64,000 nucleotides of DNA. Source: Jeotgalibacillus sp. S-D1. GTDB lineage: Bacteria; Bacillota; Bacilli; Bacillales; Jeotgalibacillaceae. The notes under the pieces were generated by a model, which made no database searches, had not been told where the DNA came from, and worked only from the letters and a program-made list of their open reading frames with translations. The position numbers were made by a program, and so were the translations under genes. Of the stretch, positions 33,215-42,522 are shown piece after piece. The stretch lies in the NCBI RefSeq assembly GCF_004358665.1, contig NZ_SMZR01000003.1, forward strand, positions 124,001 to 188,000. The letters run 5' to 3'. The first letter of the stretch is position 1. Each line of letters starts with the position of its first letter.

Positions 33215-35290
33215 TTAATACGATAATCCATGCCCGAATTGATACATTGTGCTGCCGTTAGCACCAGGGATTGTTACAGGAAGCTTTCCTGAAGGTGTAT
33301 TTTCCCCGAACATAGCTGCAGCTGTGGCATTAAAGCTTGCCGGTCTAAAACCGTACTGCGTGATATAGGCATCTGTATTCGGATAGGCCATGATATCGTA
33401 AGGGTTGCGTATTCCAACCGCTACAACCGGTGCATTATAATCATTAATCAATTGATTAACCATCTTCATTTGTGCATTTTGCGGAGATCTGGCCGCCACA
33501 GTCGATGTACTCGTTCCGACGATGATGGTTTTTGCCTGCCTGACTAAAAATTGCTGCTTGGCAGTCAGTTTAAAATCTGCCGGAACTTCAATGACTGTCG
33601 TATTTGGATGATATTTTTTTACCGCATTGCCCAGATCCTGAATATAAGATCGGCCAATTACTGCAATGTTTTCACCATTTCCAGCAGCCAGCGGCAGTGC
33701 CAATTCATTTTTCACAAGTGTGATCGAGCGTTCGGCGGCTTCTTTCTCTACCTGCTTATGCTCTTCTGCTCCTACAACTTCAAGAGCATTTGCAATTTTC
33801 TCTTCAACAGGCGTCGGGGTTACTTCTTTAATTACGCCACGCTTTAATTTAAGAGCTAAAATTCTTTCGACAGAGGCTTCGATCCGGTCGACAGATATTT
33901 CACCGGAATTAATCGCTTCCAGCAGGCCGCTTCTTACTTCGCTCAGCCCTACTGGCATTAACACAATATCTGTACCAGCCTTCACTGCGCGAATAGCTGC
34001 ATCAACCGGTCCAAAATGATCGACAATGGCACCCATATTCATGGCATCTGTTGTGATAAGTCCTTCGTAGCCCATCTCCTCACGCATCAGCTCTGTGAGC
34101 ACCTTGTGAGAAAGGGTAGCTGGGAGTGCAATTTCTTCGCCCGTTTTTTTGGAAATTGCTTTTGTGCTGTCAATCATAGGGAATGTTACGTGTGCAGTCA
34201 TAATCGCATCTACACCAGCTTCCATTCCTTTTTGAAATGGATAAAGTTCTACTTCCATCAGCCTTTCTTTATCATGCGGCACTTCCGGCAGTCCAAGGTG
34301 TGAATCTACTGCAGTATCTCCATGCCCCGGGAAATGCTTCGCTGCACCAGCTACACCGGCAGCATGAAGGCCTTGTGTATAAGCGACACCCATGTCCGCT
34401 ACAAGAGCTGGATCTTCTCCAAACGAGCGCACGCCGATAACCGGATTATCAGGATTATTATTGACATCCATTACAGGAGCAAAGTTCATATTGATTCCAA
34501 GGGAGTTGAGTTCTTCACCGATCGCTTTTCCTACATTGTAAGAAATATCTGGTGACCGTGTTGCTCCCAGTGCCATGTTCCCCGGCATGTCGGTACCGGA
34601 TTGCAGCCGGGTAACGATACCGCCCTCCTGGTCAATGGTCATCAGCAGGCCATATTTTTCAGCAGCTTGTTGATAGTCATGAACTAATTCAGTTGTTTGC
34701 TCAGTAGTTACAACATTTTCACGGAATAAAATGACTCCGCCAAGATGATAATCCTTTACGATTTTTTCAATTTCAGGCAGCATCTTTGTTACGTTTTTGC
34801 CTTCCCAGTTACGGAAATCAGGCATGAGCATCTGCCCTACCTTTTCTTCCAATGACATTTTCTTAATAGCCTTTGGAATCAGATCATATTTCTTCCCTTT
34901 TTGTTTGATAATCGCAGGAACAGGCTCTTTTCCTTTATTTTCGACAGCTATTTTATCAGTCATTTTTCCATCCTTGATGCTGATAAACGCTTTTCCTTTT
35001 TTGCCTGTAAATGTTACATTTCCATCCTGATCGACAGTTGCTACTTTTTTATTGGAGGATTTCCAGGTTAATCCTGTCGAAGAAAACAGAAAACTGCCAT
35101 CCTTGTATACGTTTAATGCTTTTAACTGAATAGCTCCCTCTGCTGTTGAAATATCTGCCTGAGGAACATTTTGATAAATGATCACGTCTTTCACTTTGCC
35201 TGCAGCGGATGCAGGCAGAGCTGGAAAGCTTGACAGGATCAGTGCAACGAAAAGAATTGAAAAACAAAAAATTCTGCGTGCCTTATTCAT
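33215..35290 (-). CDS. nagZ: secreted beta-N-acetylglucosaminidase NagZ (GH3)
   Basis: This 691-residue protein has a signal peptide (ILFVALILSSFPALPASAAG), then a small Ig-like (BIG2-type) domain at residues about 35-110 (LTWKSSNKKVATVDQDGNVT), then a GH3 domain. Catalysis: the His-Asp dyad loop KHFPGHGDTAVDSH and the nucleophile Asp in ITTDAMNMGA. A C-terminal alpha/beta domain follows (GTSTSTVAARSP, GHGLSY end). It removes GlcNAc from muropeptides outside the cell. It is slightly longer than B. subtilis NagZ (642) because of the Ig-like region. It lies between the amidase and namZ genes. Confidence 0.94.
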   Translation of the reverse strand: MNKARRIFCFSILFVALILSSFPALPASAAGKVKDVIIYQNVPQADISTAEGAIQLKALNVYKDGSFLFSSTGLTWKSSNKKVATVDQDGNVTFTGKKGKAFISIKDGKMTDKIAVENKGKEPVPAIIKQKGKKYDLIPKAIKKMSLEEKVGQMLMPDFRNWEGKNVTKMLPEIEKIVKDYHLGGVILFRENVVTTEQTTELVHDYQQAAEKYGLLMTIDQEGGIVTRLQSGTDMPGNMALGATRSPDISYNVGKAIGEELNSLGINMNFAPVMDVNNNPDNPVIGVRSFGEDPALVADMGVAYTQGLHAAGVAGAAKHFPGHGDTAVDSHLGLPEVPHDKERLMEVELYPFQKGMEAGVDAIMTAHVTFPMIDSTKAISKKTGEEIALPATLSHKVLTELMREEMGYEGLITTDAMNMGAIVDHFGPVDAAIRAVKAGTDIVLMPVGLSEVRSGLLEAINSGEISVDRIEASVERILALKLKRGVIKEVTPTPVEEKIANALEVVGAEEHKQVEKEAAERSITLVKNELALPLAAGNGENIAVIGRSYIQDLGNAVKKYHPNTTVIEVPADFKLTAKQQFLVRQAKTIIVGTSTSTVAARSPQNAQMKMVNQLINDYNAPVVAVGIRNPYDIMAYPNTDAYITQYGFRPASFNATAAAMFGENTPSGKLPVTIPGANGSTMYQFGHGLSY

Positions 35291-35315
35291 TTGGTTCCCT
35301 CCGTTTGTCTGTTGT

Positions 35316-36974
35316 CTAATAATTTCTTTCGGTCCAGCCGGTGCCTTCCAGCTGAAGCTTTACATTCCGCCCATTTTTTTCTTTTAGTGCTATGTTCTGA
35401 ACATACCAGCCCCGTCCATTAACTGAAGCATCCGTCTGATATCTGAAACGGATAAAACGGGTATCTGCAGGAATTACCGCGTTTTCTTTTATCCAGTCGT
35501 CTGAGGTTCCTGTCAACGCCGGAAGTGCTTCTGTCCAGTTTTCTCCGTCTTTGGAGATTTCAACAAAGCCATAATCCGAGTCCTGTTCTATTCTGTACCA
35601 TGTATCAAAGGTTAACGTCGCCGGTTTGTTTAGTTTTACTTCCGTTATTAAATTGTGCTGCAATTGATCGCCATATCCGGAAAACCATGCAGTTTCCTTC
35701 CCTTTCTTATTCACAGGAATCGCATCAGCCGCGAGTCTTGCAAAAGAGCGACGGGCAACATTTGTTGATACAGTATTTCTCGTTGGGTGGACTCTGTTTG
35801 TCAGCAATATTGCAATGGTTTTGTTTTTGGGATTGATCACAATGGAAGTCCCGGTGTAACCGGTATGCCCAAGAGATGTTTCATCTGAGAGGGCATCCAT
35901 CATCCATCCCTGATTCATTTCCCAGCCCAGTCCGTGATCATTTCCAGGGAATTGCGGAATTTGATTTTCTGTCAGTTTTTCAACCGTTTCGGCCTTCAAT
36001 ATTCTCTTGCCTCCATAACGGCCTTCATTTAAAAACATATGGGCGAATTTCGCCAGATCCTCAGCAGTGGAAAACACTCCGGCATGGCCGGCAACTCCGC
36101 CAAGAGACCAGGCGTTTTCATCATGAACTTCTCCCCATACCAGTCCACGATTGATGGCTGGCTGGTATTCTGTAGCAGCAATGCGTTTTTTAAGTTTTGG
36201 TGAGGGGTTATACATTGTATCCTTCATGCCGATCGGCTTGGTTATATTATCTTCAATAAATGTATCTAATCTTTTGCCTGAAAGGCGTTCGATCAGAGCA
36301 CCAAGGGTAATCATGTTTAAGTCACTGTATAGGTAAGTGGAGTCTGGAGCGTTAATTAACGGCTGTTTAAAAACGATTTGCAGGCGGTCTTCTCTGTTCT
36401 GTCCCTGTGAGTACAAAGGAATCCAGGCAGTAAAACCGGATGTGTGGGTCATAAGCTGTCTAATCGTGACATGTTCTTTGCCATTGGCAGCAAATTCTGG
36501 TATGTAGGAAGCGACGGGATCGTCCAGTTCAAAGTATCCCTCTTCATATAACTTCATTGCGGCCGTAGTGGTGAAAATTTTGCTTATTGAAGCAAGATCA
36601 AAAATCGTGTTCTTTTTCATTTTCAAAGGTTTTTCTGCTTCCGTGAATTGGTCGTCGGTGTAGCGGTATGCGTATCCGTAGGCTTCATGTTTCGCAATAT
36701 GACCGCTTCTTGCCACCAAAGCTACAGCGCCCGGCATGACCTTCTCGCCAATCAATTGCTCCATCAGCGGATCAATTTTTTCTAAAGGTGCCTTCAGCAT
36801 ACCCGCACTTTTAGCAGAACCCGGATGCAGTACTGGTGCAGATGGTTTGGGGTGATTCCAGGTAAACACTGATCGATCCTTGCCTCCCTTCCCAAATGCG
36901 CTATTTTCACTTGGCACAAAAACGGTCAATCCTAATACGATAGCCAATGCTGCTGAAATCAGTCGCTTTTTCAT
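35316..36974 (-). CDS. amiE: secreted serine hydrolase of the beta-lactamase/AmiE (YbbE) family
   Basis: A 552-residue protein with a signal peptide (KKRLISAALAIVLGLTVFV). The beta-lactamase-fold domain has SISK (SxxK, near residues 129-132), YSDLN and HTGYTG. In B. subtilis, YbbE/AmiE of the same operon is an N-acetylmuramyl-L-alanine amidase. About 110 extra C-terminal residues (TEVKLNKPATLTFDTWYRIE, ending GTGWTERNY) form a predicted beta-sandwich, perhaps for binding carbohydrate; this makes it longer than the 441-residue B. subtilis protein. ATG 36974 follows GGGGAGGAACGA. It is the first gene of the operon, with a NagR-like operator upstream. Confidence 0.86.
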   Translation of the reverse strand: MKKRLISAALAIVLGLTVFVPSENSAFGKGGKDRSVFTWNHPKPSAPVLHPGSAKSAGMLKAPLEKIDPLMEQLIGEKVMPGAVALVARSGHIAKHEAYGYAYRYTDDQFTEAEKPLKMKKNTIFDLASISKIFTTTAAMKLYEEGYFELDDPVASYIPEFAANGKEHVTIRQLMTHTSGFTAWIPLYSQGQNREDRLQIVFKQPLINAPDSTYLYSDLNMITLGALIERLSGKRLDTFIEDNITKPIGMKDTMYNPSPKLKKRIAATEYQPAINRGLVWGEVHDENAWSLGGVAGHAGVFSTAEDLAKFAHMFLNEGRYGGKRILKAETVEKLTENQIPQFPGNDHGLGWEMNQGWMMDALSDETSLGHTGYTGTSIVINPKNKTIAILLTNRVHPTRNTVSTNVARRSFARLAADAIPVNKKGKETAWFSGYGDQLQHNLITEVKLNKPATLTFDTWYRIEQDSDYGFVEISKDGENWTEALPALTGTSDDWIKENAVIPADTRFIRFRYQTDASVNGRGWYVQNIALKEKNGRNVKLQLEGTGWTERNY

Positions 36975-37036
36975 TCGTTCCTCCCCGCTTAATTTAGTAG
37001 GTGTTCTCAATAAAGATTAATTTTTCTTACAATACT

Positions 37037-37066
37037 AGTTTATGGCACTTAAAGTATAGTTGTCTA
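37037..37066 (-). promoter_or_regulatory. sigma-A promoter of amiE-nagZ-namZ
   Basis: On the minus strand TAGACA and TAAACT are 18 bp apart, about 65 bp upstream of the amiE start. The -35 box is inside the NagR-like operator. Confidence 0.6.
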
Positions 37067-37071
37067 TACCA
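37054..37071. promoter_or_regulatory. NagR (dre)-type operator upstream of amiE
   Basis: GTATAGTTGTCTATAC is a perfect inverted repeat with a 4-bp centre, followed by CA. Its reverse complement TGGTATAGACAACTATAC closely matches the B. subtilis NagR/YvoA dre site. A NagR-like GntR gene is at 51546. It overlaps the -35 box. Confidence 0.7.
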
Positions 37072-37176
37072 CATAAGTCATGATAACTAAATAACCTGGC
37101 GATTCAACTGTGACTTTTTTACTATTTTGAATATTCAGATCCTTTTTATAAGCGAGAACTACTTATTCTTTAACAT

Positions 37177-37218
37177 AAAAAGGGAAAAGGTGCAGTAAAG
37201 ATGACTGCCCTTTTCCCA
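37177..37218 (-). terminator. intrinsic terminator after katE
   Basis: On the minus strand GGGAAAAGGGCAGT pairs with ACTGCACCTTTTCCC, followed by TTTTTATG. It lies 29 nt after the katE stop codon. Confidence 0.85.
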
Positions 37219-37246
37219 TATATTTCAATGCTTATTGTTAAAACAG

Positions 37247-39295
37247 TTATACGATTTCCCGCTCCCAATGACGATGTGCCGCAACAGCTTGCACAAATTC
37301 AGATGCAAATTGGCTCATATCTTCGCTGTGAACGACACCCGCACTGTCCTGAATACCATTAACCTCTAACCACTTAAGCCCGTCGTGAGTGGCACCTATC
37401 GGCTTAAAGTGAGTAAATGCCTCATTGATGAAGTATGCTGTGTTTTTTACAAATTTCTTGCTTAGATCTTCTCCGCCTACAGCATACAGGGCATCGAATA
37501 AAACAGAGTCAGCCGTCAGGAAAGTATGATCAATTTCAATTTCTGTTCCATCAGTTCCTTTTCGTTTTCCGAGTTTATCCGAAATGGCCTCCGGCTGAAT
37601 TCCTTCTGCCTTTAATGCCTCAAGCACCGTTTTTACTTCCGGTCCGTTAAATCCATCAGCGATAATAACGCCTACTTTACGCGTAGCCGGCTTTTTCGCG
37701 GTGTTTTCCTGACTTAGCGCAGGCGATGATTTTGTTACCTTGGAATCTTCACCGGCAGGCATGGTTGCACCGATGGCGTCAGCCACTTCTTTGGCAAGTT
37801 CCATGCTGACATTTGCAAACATTTGCACGACCTGTTCCTGAATCGCTTTTCGCTCAACCTTTCCAAGCTCAAACGTAAATGCTTCTTTGATATGCTCCTG
37901 CTCAGGCTTGCTCATGCTGTTCCAGAAAAGGCGTGCCTGTGAAAAGTGATCCTTGAAGCTTTCACTTCTTGTGCGCACCTTACGTCCTTCAACCTTTTCC
38001 TGATAGTGAACATACCCTCCCTGCTCTTCTGGCACAGGAGCCGGGGTGTTTTGAGCAATCGAGTTTTTATGGTAGCTTACAGGTCCCTTATTGATCGTCT
38101 GACGACCATATCCGTCGCGCTGGTTATTATGGAACGGGCATACGGGACGGTTTATCGGCAGCTCATGGAAATTCGGACCGCCAAGTCGGATCAGCTGTGT
38201 ATCGGTATAAGAAAACAGGCGTCCCTGCAGCAAAGGATCATTGGAAAAATCAATGCCAGGCACCACATGTCCCGGATGGAATGCCACTTGCTCCGTTTCA
38301 GCAAATACATTATCCACATTTCGGTTCAGGGTCATTTTACCGACAATTTTTACCGGAATATCTTCCTCAGGCCATACCTTTGTAGGGTCTAAGATATCAA
38401 AATCAAATTTATGTTCATCCTCTTCGGAAAGCAGCTGAACGCCCAGTTCATATTCCGGGTAGTCACCGTTTTCAATTGAATCAAATAAGTCCCGGCGATG
38501 AAAATCCGGATCCTTTCCGTTAATCTTCTGTGCTTCATCCCATACCAATGAATGGGTCCCAAGAACCGGTTTCCAATGGAATTTCACAAAATGTGCTTTG
38601 CCCTGTTCATTTACAAACCGGAATGTATGGACACCAAAGCCCTCCATCATGCGGAAGCTTCGTGGGATAGCACGATCCGACATTGCCCACATTACCATAT
38701 GAGCGGATTCCTGATTATTCGCCACAAAGTCCCAGAAGGTGTCATGTGCCGAGGCCGCCTGTGGAATTTCATTGTGAGGCTCAGGCTTTAATGCATGGAC
38801 TAGATCAGGAAATTTCATAGCGTCCTGTATAAAAAAGACCGGTATATTATTTCCAACCAGATCATAGTTGCCTTCTTCAGTATAAAATTTGGTGGCAAAA
38901 CCGCGCGCATCACGAACGGTTTCAGCAGATCCTTTAGAACCTGCTACAGTTGAGAAACGGACAAACACGGGGGTCTTTTTTGAAGGGTCCTGGAGGAATC
39001 CTGCTTTCGTAAACTCCTTCATTGATTCATAAACCTCAAATTCTCCGTGAGCTGCATACCCTCTGGCATGTACAATCCGTTCTGGAATACGTTCATGATC
39101 AAAATGAGTCATTTTTTCCCTGAACTGAAAATCCTCCATAAGGGTTGGACCGCGGTCACCGGCCTTAAGGGAAAATTCATCCTCAGACACTTTCAAACCC
39201 TGATTGGTGGTCATTTGCTTCCCTGTATCATCTGAACGATACTGTTCCAGCTGCTCATCCTTGCTCTGTTCATTCACGTTCTTTTTGTCGCTCAT
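37247..39295 (-). CDS. katE: large-subunit haem catalase, HPII/KatE type
   Basis: This 682-residue clade 2 catalase removes hydrogen peroxide. The catalytic His is in [15 protein letters not shown], the catalytic Asn in [16 protein letters not shown], and the proximal haem Tyr in [15 protein letters not shown]. The last 160 residues ([20 protein letters not shown]) are the flavodoxin/DJ-1-like domain specific to large-subunit catalases. Length matches B. subtilis KatE (686), a sigma-B general stress protein. A sigma-B-type promoter lies upstream. Confidence 0.96.
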   Translation of the reverse strand: MSDKKNVNEQSKDEQLEQYRSDDTGKQMTTNQGLKVSEDEFSLKAGDRGPTLMEDFQFREKMTHFDHERIPERIVHARGYAAHGEFEVYESMKEFTKAGFLQDPSKKTPVFVRFSTVAGSKGSAETVRDARGFATKFYTEEGNYDLVGNNIPVFFIQDAMKFPDLVHALKPEPHNEIPQAASAHDTFWDFVANNQESAHMVMWAMSDRAIPRSFRMMEGFGVHTFRFVNEQGKAHFVKFHWKPVLGTHSLVWDEAQKINGKDPDFHRRDLFDSIENGDYPEYELGVQLLSEEDEHKFDFDILDPTKVWPEEDIPVKIVGKMTLNRNVDNVFAETEQVAFHPGHVVPGIDFSNDPLLQGRLFSYTDTQLIRLGGPNFHELPINRPVCPFHNNQRDGYGRQTINKGPVSYHKNSIAQNTPAPVPEEQGGYVHYQEKVEGRKVRTRSESFKDHFSQARLFWNSMSKPEQEHIKEAFTFELGKVERKAIQEQVVQMFANVSMELAKEVADAIGATMPAGEDSKVTKSSPALSQENTAKKPATRKVGVIIADGFNGPEVKTVLEALKAEGIQPEAISDKLGKRKGTDGTEIEIDHTFLTADSVLFDALYAVGGEDLSKKFVKNTAYFINEAFTHFKPIGATHDGLKWLEVNGIQDSAGVVHSEDMSQFASEFVQAVAAHRHWEREIV

Positions 39296-39341
39296 TATGG
39301 GTTCCTCCTTATGTCTAAATATGTAGTCATTCCATACACAT

Positions 39342-39367
39342 TTTCCCTATTAAATTAGCAGCCAAAC
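39342..39367 (-). promoter_or_regulatory. sigma-B-type promoter of katE
   Basis: On the minus strand GTTTGG (39367-39362) and GGGAAA (39347-39342) are 14 bp apart, close to the GTTTAA-N12-15-GGGTAT consensus. It is about 47 bp upstream of the start codon, and katE is a known sigma-B target. Confidence 0.6.
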
Positions 39368-39523
39368 AATTTTCTGATTTCTTTTTTCAGTTTTTAATAG
39401 AGTAGGATGGAACCTGGAAGGGGCATCTTTAACGTTTTATTTCTATTCCATTATTGCTGTGTTTACAATTTTTATTAGGTGGAAAGTATAAACTAAAGAT
39501 AGGAAATAGAGAGGATGAGCGTA

Positions 39524-40666
39524 ATGAAAACAATCGATACATACTTTCAAACCAGCTATGAATCTTCCAGAAAGGTTTTTAGAGATAATCTTAAACGCAT
39601 AAAGGAAATTTGGCCGCAAGCAAGGCTCGCCACCCAAAAAATTGGTCAGGGGCCTGATAACACCATTGATATGATTCATGCAGAAGCGACAGAATCCAAT
39701 GATAATGTGCTGTTTTTTACATCAGGAGAGCATGGAATTGAGGGGTACACAGGCGCTGCTGTTATCGATTTATTTGTAGAGGAATATCTTGATAAATTGG
39801 ATCCTAAAACAACAGGAATCTGCTTTATTCACGGTCTGAATCCATGGGGCATGAGAAATTTCCGGCGCGTGACGGAAAATAATGTCGATTTAAACCGCAA
39901 CTATCTGGTAGACCCGTCAAGTGTGCCTGAAAATATTAACAAGCATTACGAGAACGCAGAGGAACTGTTTTTACCCGGCGGGAGAATCACCAATTTGGCA
40001 AAAGAAAAGAAAAAGCTTCGCGGCCAGCTGATCAAAGCTCTTGCTAAGGAAGGCTACAGCGGCATTACAGAAGCCAAGGGAATGGGTCAGTTTCAGTTTC
40101 CGAAAGGCGTGTATTATGGCGGGGATAAAGAAGAAGAATCAGCTGTATTTTTAAAAGATGTCCAAAGAAAGCTTCTTTCCCATTACTCCCGTGTCATTCA
40201 CATGGACTGGCATACGGCTCTTGGACCGAGCAACGAAATTACCATGGTCGTTAGTGAGAATGATTCAAGGGAAGTTGATGACCTAAAGAACAAATATCCA
40301 CTTAAAAACATTCAAAAATTCAGTCCTGATTATGTAAAAGGCGATTCAACCAACCACTTCCATGCTGTAAAAAACAGAGACTTTAAAGATGGGTATTTAT
40401 TTTCCGCATTATTTGAATTCGGCACATTCGGCAATAACAAAAAATCAGAGTTAAGAGAATTTATGACCATTATACTTGAGAATCATTTGTATTGGGATGG
40501 TGCGGATAATGAGGATGACATTGAAGCTATTTTAAATGAATTCCGCGCAATGTTTTACCCCGTGGAACGAAAATGGCGCCAGGATGTTGTGGCAGAAGCA
40601 CGTCTTGGCATCGAAGCCGTTTTATCTGCAGAAAACTTAATCCCTGTTCCGTCAGTTACGAGATAA
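39524..40666 (+). CDS. M14-like zinc peptidase family protein (DUF2817)
   Basis: A 380-residue cytoplasmic protein of the DUF2817 family. The M14-type zinc site is visible: TSGEHGIEGYTG (His and Glu), then GLNPWGMRNFRRVTENNVDL and NRNY, and the third ligand His in RVIHMDWHTALG. It probably cleaves a peptide or amide; the substrate is unknown. Start ATG 39524 is 9 nt after AGAGAGG; ATG 39515 abuts that RBS. It is monocistronic with a terminator after it and no partner nearby. Confidence 0.85.
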   Translation: MKTIDTYFQTSYESSRKVFRDNLKRIKEIWPQARLATQKIGQGPDNTIDMIHAEATESNDNVLFFTSGEHGIEGYTGAAVIDLFVEEYLDKLDPKTTGICFIHGLNPWGMRNFRRVTENNVDLNRNYLVDPSSVPENINKHYENAEELFLPGGRITNLAKEKKKLRGQLIKALAKEGYSGITEAKGMGQFQFPKGVYYGGDKEEESAVFLKDVQRKLLSHYSRVIHMDWHTALGPSNEITMVVSENDSREVDDLKNKYPLKNIQKFSPDYVKGDSTNHFHAVKNRDFKDGYLFSALFEFGTFGNNKKSELREFMTIILENHLYWDGADNEDDIEAILNEFRAMFYPVERKWRQDVVAEARLGIEAVLSAENLIPVPSVTR

Positions 40667-40674
40667 AAAGAATA

Positions 40675-40719
40675 AGCATGCCCCCGAACAAGAGTATTGT
40701 TTGGGGGCATGCTTTTTTA
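40675..40719 (+). terminator. intrinsic terminator after the DUF2817 gene
   Basis: AAGCATGCCCCC pairs with GGGGGCATGCTT around a loop of about 17 nt, followed by a T-run. Confidence 0.9.
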
Positions 40720-40764
40720 GTGTCAATTTTTCTTTTTACTAAAACGTAAACTTTTAAATATAAA

Positions 40765-40949
40765 GCTCTGTTAGATTCGGTTGTTGATCGTTGTACAAAC
40801 CGTTGATTGGAGCTGAAGGTGTGAGACTCCTGCGGGATGCAGCGGGAAAGGTGAGACCTCTGAAACGCATAGCGTTGAAGATGGCTCACCCCCGCCCCGC
40901 GGAAAGCGAACGCCTTCAGTGGAAATCAACAGCCACGTTTAACAGAGCC
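40765..40949. repeat. large intergenic inverted repeat (copy F)
   Basis: The outer ends GCTCTGTTA and AACAGAGCC are complementary, inside which is GGTTGTTGAT...ATCAACAGCC. Internal blocks: GGAGCTGAAGGTGTGAGACT, GCGGGAAAGGTGAGACC, GATGGCTCACC and CCCCGCGGAAAGCG. It lies between the DUF2817 terminator and the gltD end. Confidence 0.8.
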
Positions 40950-41012
40950 AAATATAAAGAGTAGGTTACTAGCAGCGGAAAGTAACCGGCCCCCTTTAAA
41001 AAATCTACCTAC

Positions 41013-42500
41013 CTACGGCAATACCGTTGCACCCATCAAATAACGGTCACATTCCCGTGCTGCTTCCCGTCCTTCATTAATCGCCCAAACGATTAAGCTT
41101 TGACCACGGCGCATATCTCCTGCTGAAAATACACCTTCAACATTCGTTGTATATTCTCCGTATTCTGCTTTAACCGTTGAATTAGGGTTGGTCTCCAGGC
41201 CAAGCTGCCCAATCAGTCCCTGCTCCGGTCCGCTAAAACCAATAGCAAGAAGAACAAGATCAGCCGGCCATACTTTTTCTGTTCCCGGGATGACTTCACG
41301 AATCCGGTTGCCTTCTTCATCAATTCGAAGCTTGACGTTAACCGTATGAACTTCTTTCACGTGGCCGTTGTCGTCCCCGACAAATTTTGTCGTTTGAACG
41401 GCGTATGCACGCGGGTCGTCCCCATATCTGCTCGCCGCTTCCTTTTGCCCGTATTCAATACGATGAACAACCGGATACTGCGGCCAAGGGTTGCCAAGTG
41501 CATCACGAATCGACCCTTTTTTATCGTAGATATCAAATTGCGTCAGGCTTTTACAGTTATGACGGACTGAAGTTGCAAGACAGTCTGTTCCTGTATCCCC
41601 TCCGCCAATTACGATTACATCTTTACCTTCTGCTGAAAGATAATTTCCATCCTCCAGATTTGAATCAAGCAGGCTTTTTGTATTCGCATGAAGAAAATCC
41701 ATTGCATAATGAATGCCCTTCAGATCTCTTCCTTCTACCTGTACATTCCGGTGAACAGTTGCACCGCCGCACAGAATCGTGGAATCAAACTCTTTTTCAA
41801 GTTTTGAGACAGGATAATCCTTCCCTACCTCTGTATTGGTAACAAACGTGATGCCTTCTTCTTTCAGAAGGTTTACACGCCGCTCAACCATTGAATACGG
41901 AAGCTTCATTTCAGGAATACCATAGGTCAACAGGCCGCCAACACGGTCGCTGCGTTCAAACACTGTCACCCAGTGGCCGGCTTTATTGAGCTGAGCTGCA
42001 GCTGCAAGTCCTGCCGGACCGGAACCGATGACCGCCACTTTTTTGCCGGTTCTTGATTCAGGGGGCTCCGGCACCACCCATCCTTCTTCAAACCCTTTTT
42101 CAATAATGGCGCGTTCCACTGTACGAATGGCAACAGGGGGTTCATTAATCCCTAATACGCAGGCACCTTCACAGGGCGCAGGGCAGGCTGTACCTGTAAA
42201 CTCCGGAAAGTTGTTCATAAGATGCTCCCGCTTCAGTGCTTCTTTCCATTGTCCCTGATAAACAAGATCATTCCATTCAGGAATCAAATGATAAACCGGG
42301 CAGCCGGTTGTAACACCATTGATCTCTGTACCAGTGTGACAGGTGGGAACGCCGCAATCCATGCAGCGCGCCCCTTGCTGTTTGATTTCTTCCTCCGACA
42401 TCGGTGCCGTGTAATCCTTCCAATCCTTTGTTCGTTCAAGCGGATCACGTTCTCGCTGTGATTGACGTTCATACTCCATAAATCCAGTTGGCTTCCCCAT
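41013..42500 (-). CDS. gltB: glutamate synthase (NADPH) small subunit
   Basis: A 495-residue flavoprotein passing electrons from NADPH to the large subunit. Cys motifs for 4Fe-4S clusters are at the N-terminus (GARCMDCGVPTCHTG, GCPVYHLIPEW, CPAPCEGACVLG), the FAD loop is GSGPAGLAAAAQL, and the NADPH loop is IGGGDTGTDC. ATG 42500 is preceded by AAGGAGG; a TTG at 42503 is less likely. It lies 22 nt after the large subunit gene. The name gltB follows Bacillus use; E. coli calls it gltD. Confidence 0.96.
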   Translation of the reverse strand: MGKPTGFMEYERQSQRERDPLERTKDWKDYTAPMSEEEIKQQGARCMDCGVPTCHTGTEINGVTTGCPVYHLIPEWNDLVYQGQWKEALKREHLMNNFPEFTGTACPAPCEGACVLGINEPPVAIRTVERAIIEKGFEEGWVVPEPPESRTGKKVAVIGSGPAGLAAAAQLNKAGHWVTVFERSDRVGGLLTYGIPEMKLPYSMVERRVNLLKEEGITFVTNTEVGKDYPVSKLEKEFDSTILCGGATVHRNVQVEGRDLKGIHYAMDFLHANTKSLLDSNLEDGNYLSAEGKDVIVIGGGDTGTDCLATSVRHNCKSLTQFDIYDKKGSIRDALGNPWPQYPVVHRIEYGQKEAASRYGDDPRAYAVQTTKFVGDDNGHVKEVHTVNVKLRIDEEGNRIREVIPGTEKVWPADLVLLAIGFSGPEQGLIGQLGLETNPNSTVKAEYGEYTTNVEGVFSAGDMRRGQSLIVWAINEGREAARECDRYLMGATVLP

Positions 42501-42522
42501 CAAATCCCTCCTTCACTATCCA

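Noticed and set aside
41387-41842. 151-codon plus-strand frame opposite gltB (small subunit)
   Set aside because: Antisense shadow of a well-supported gene; no motif.
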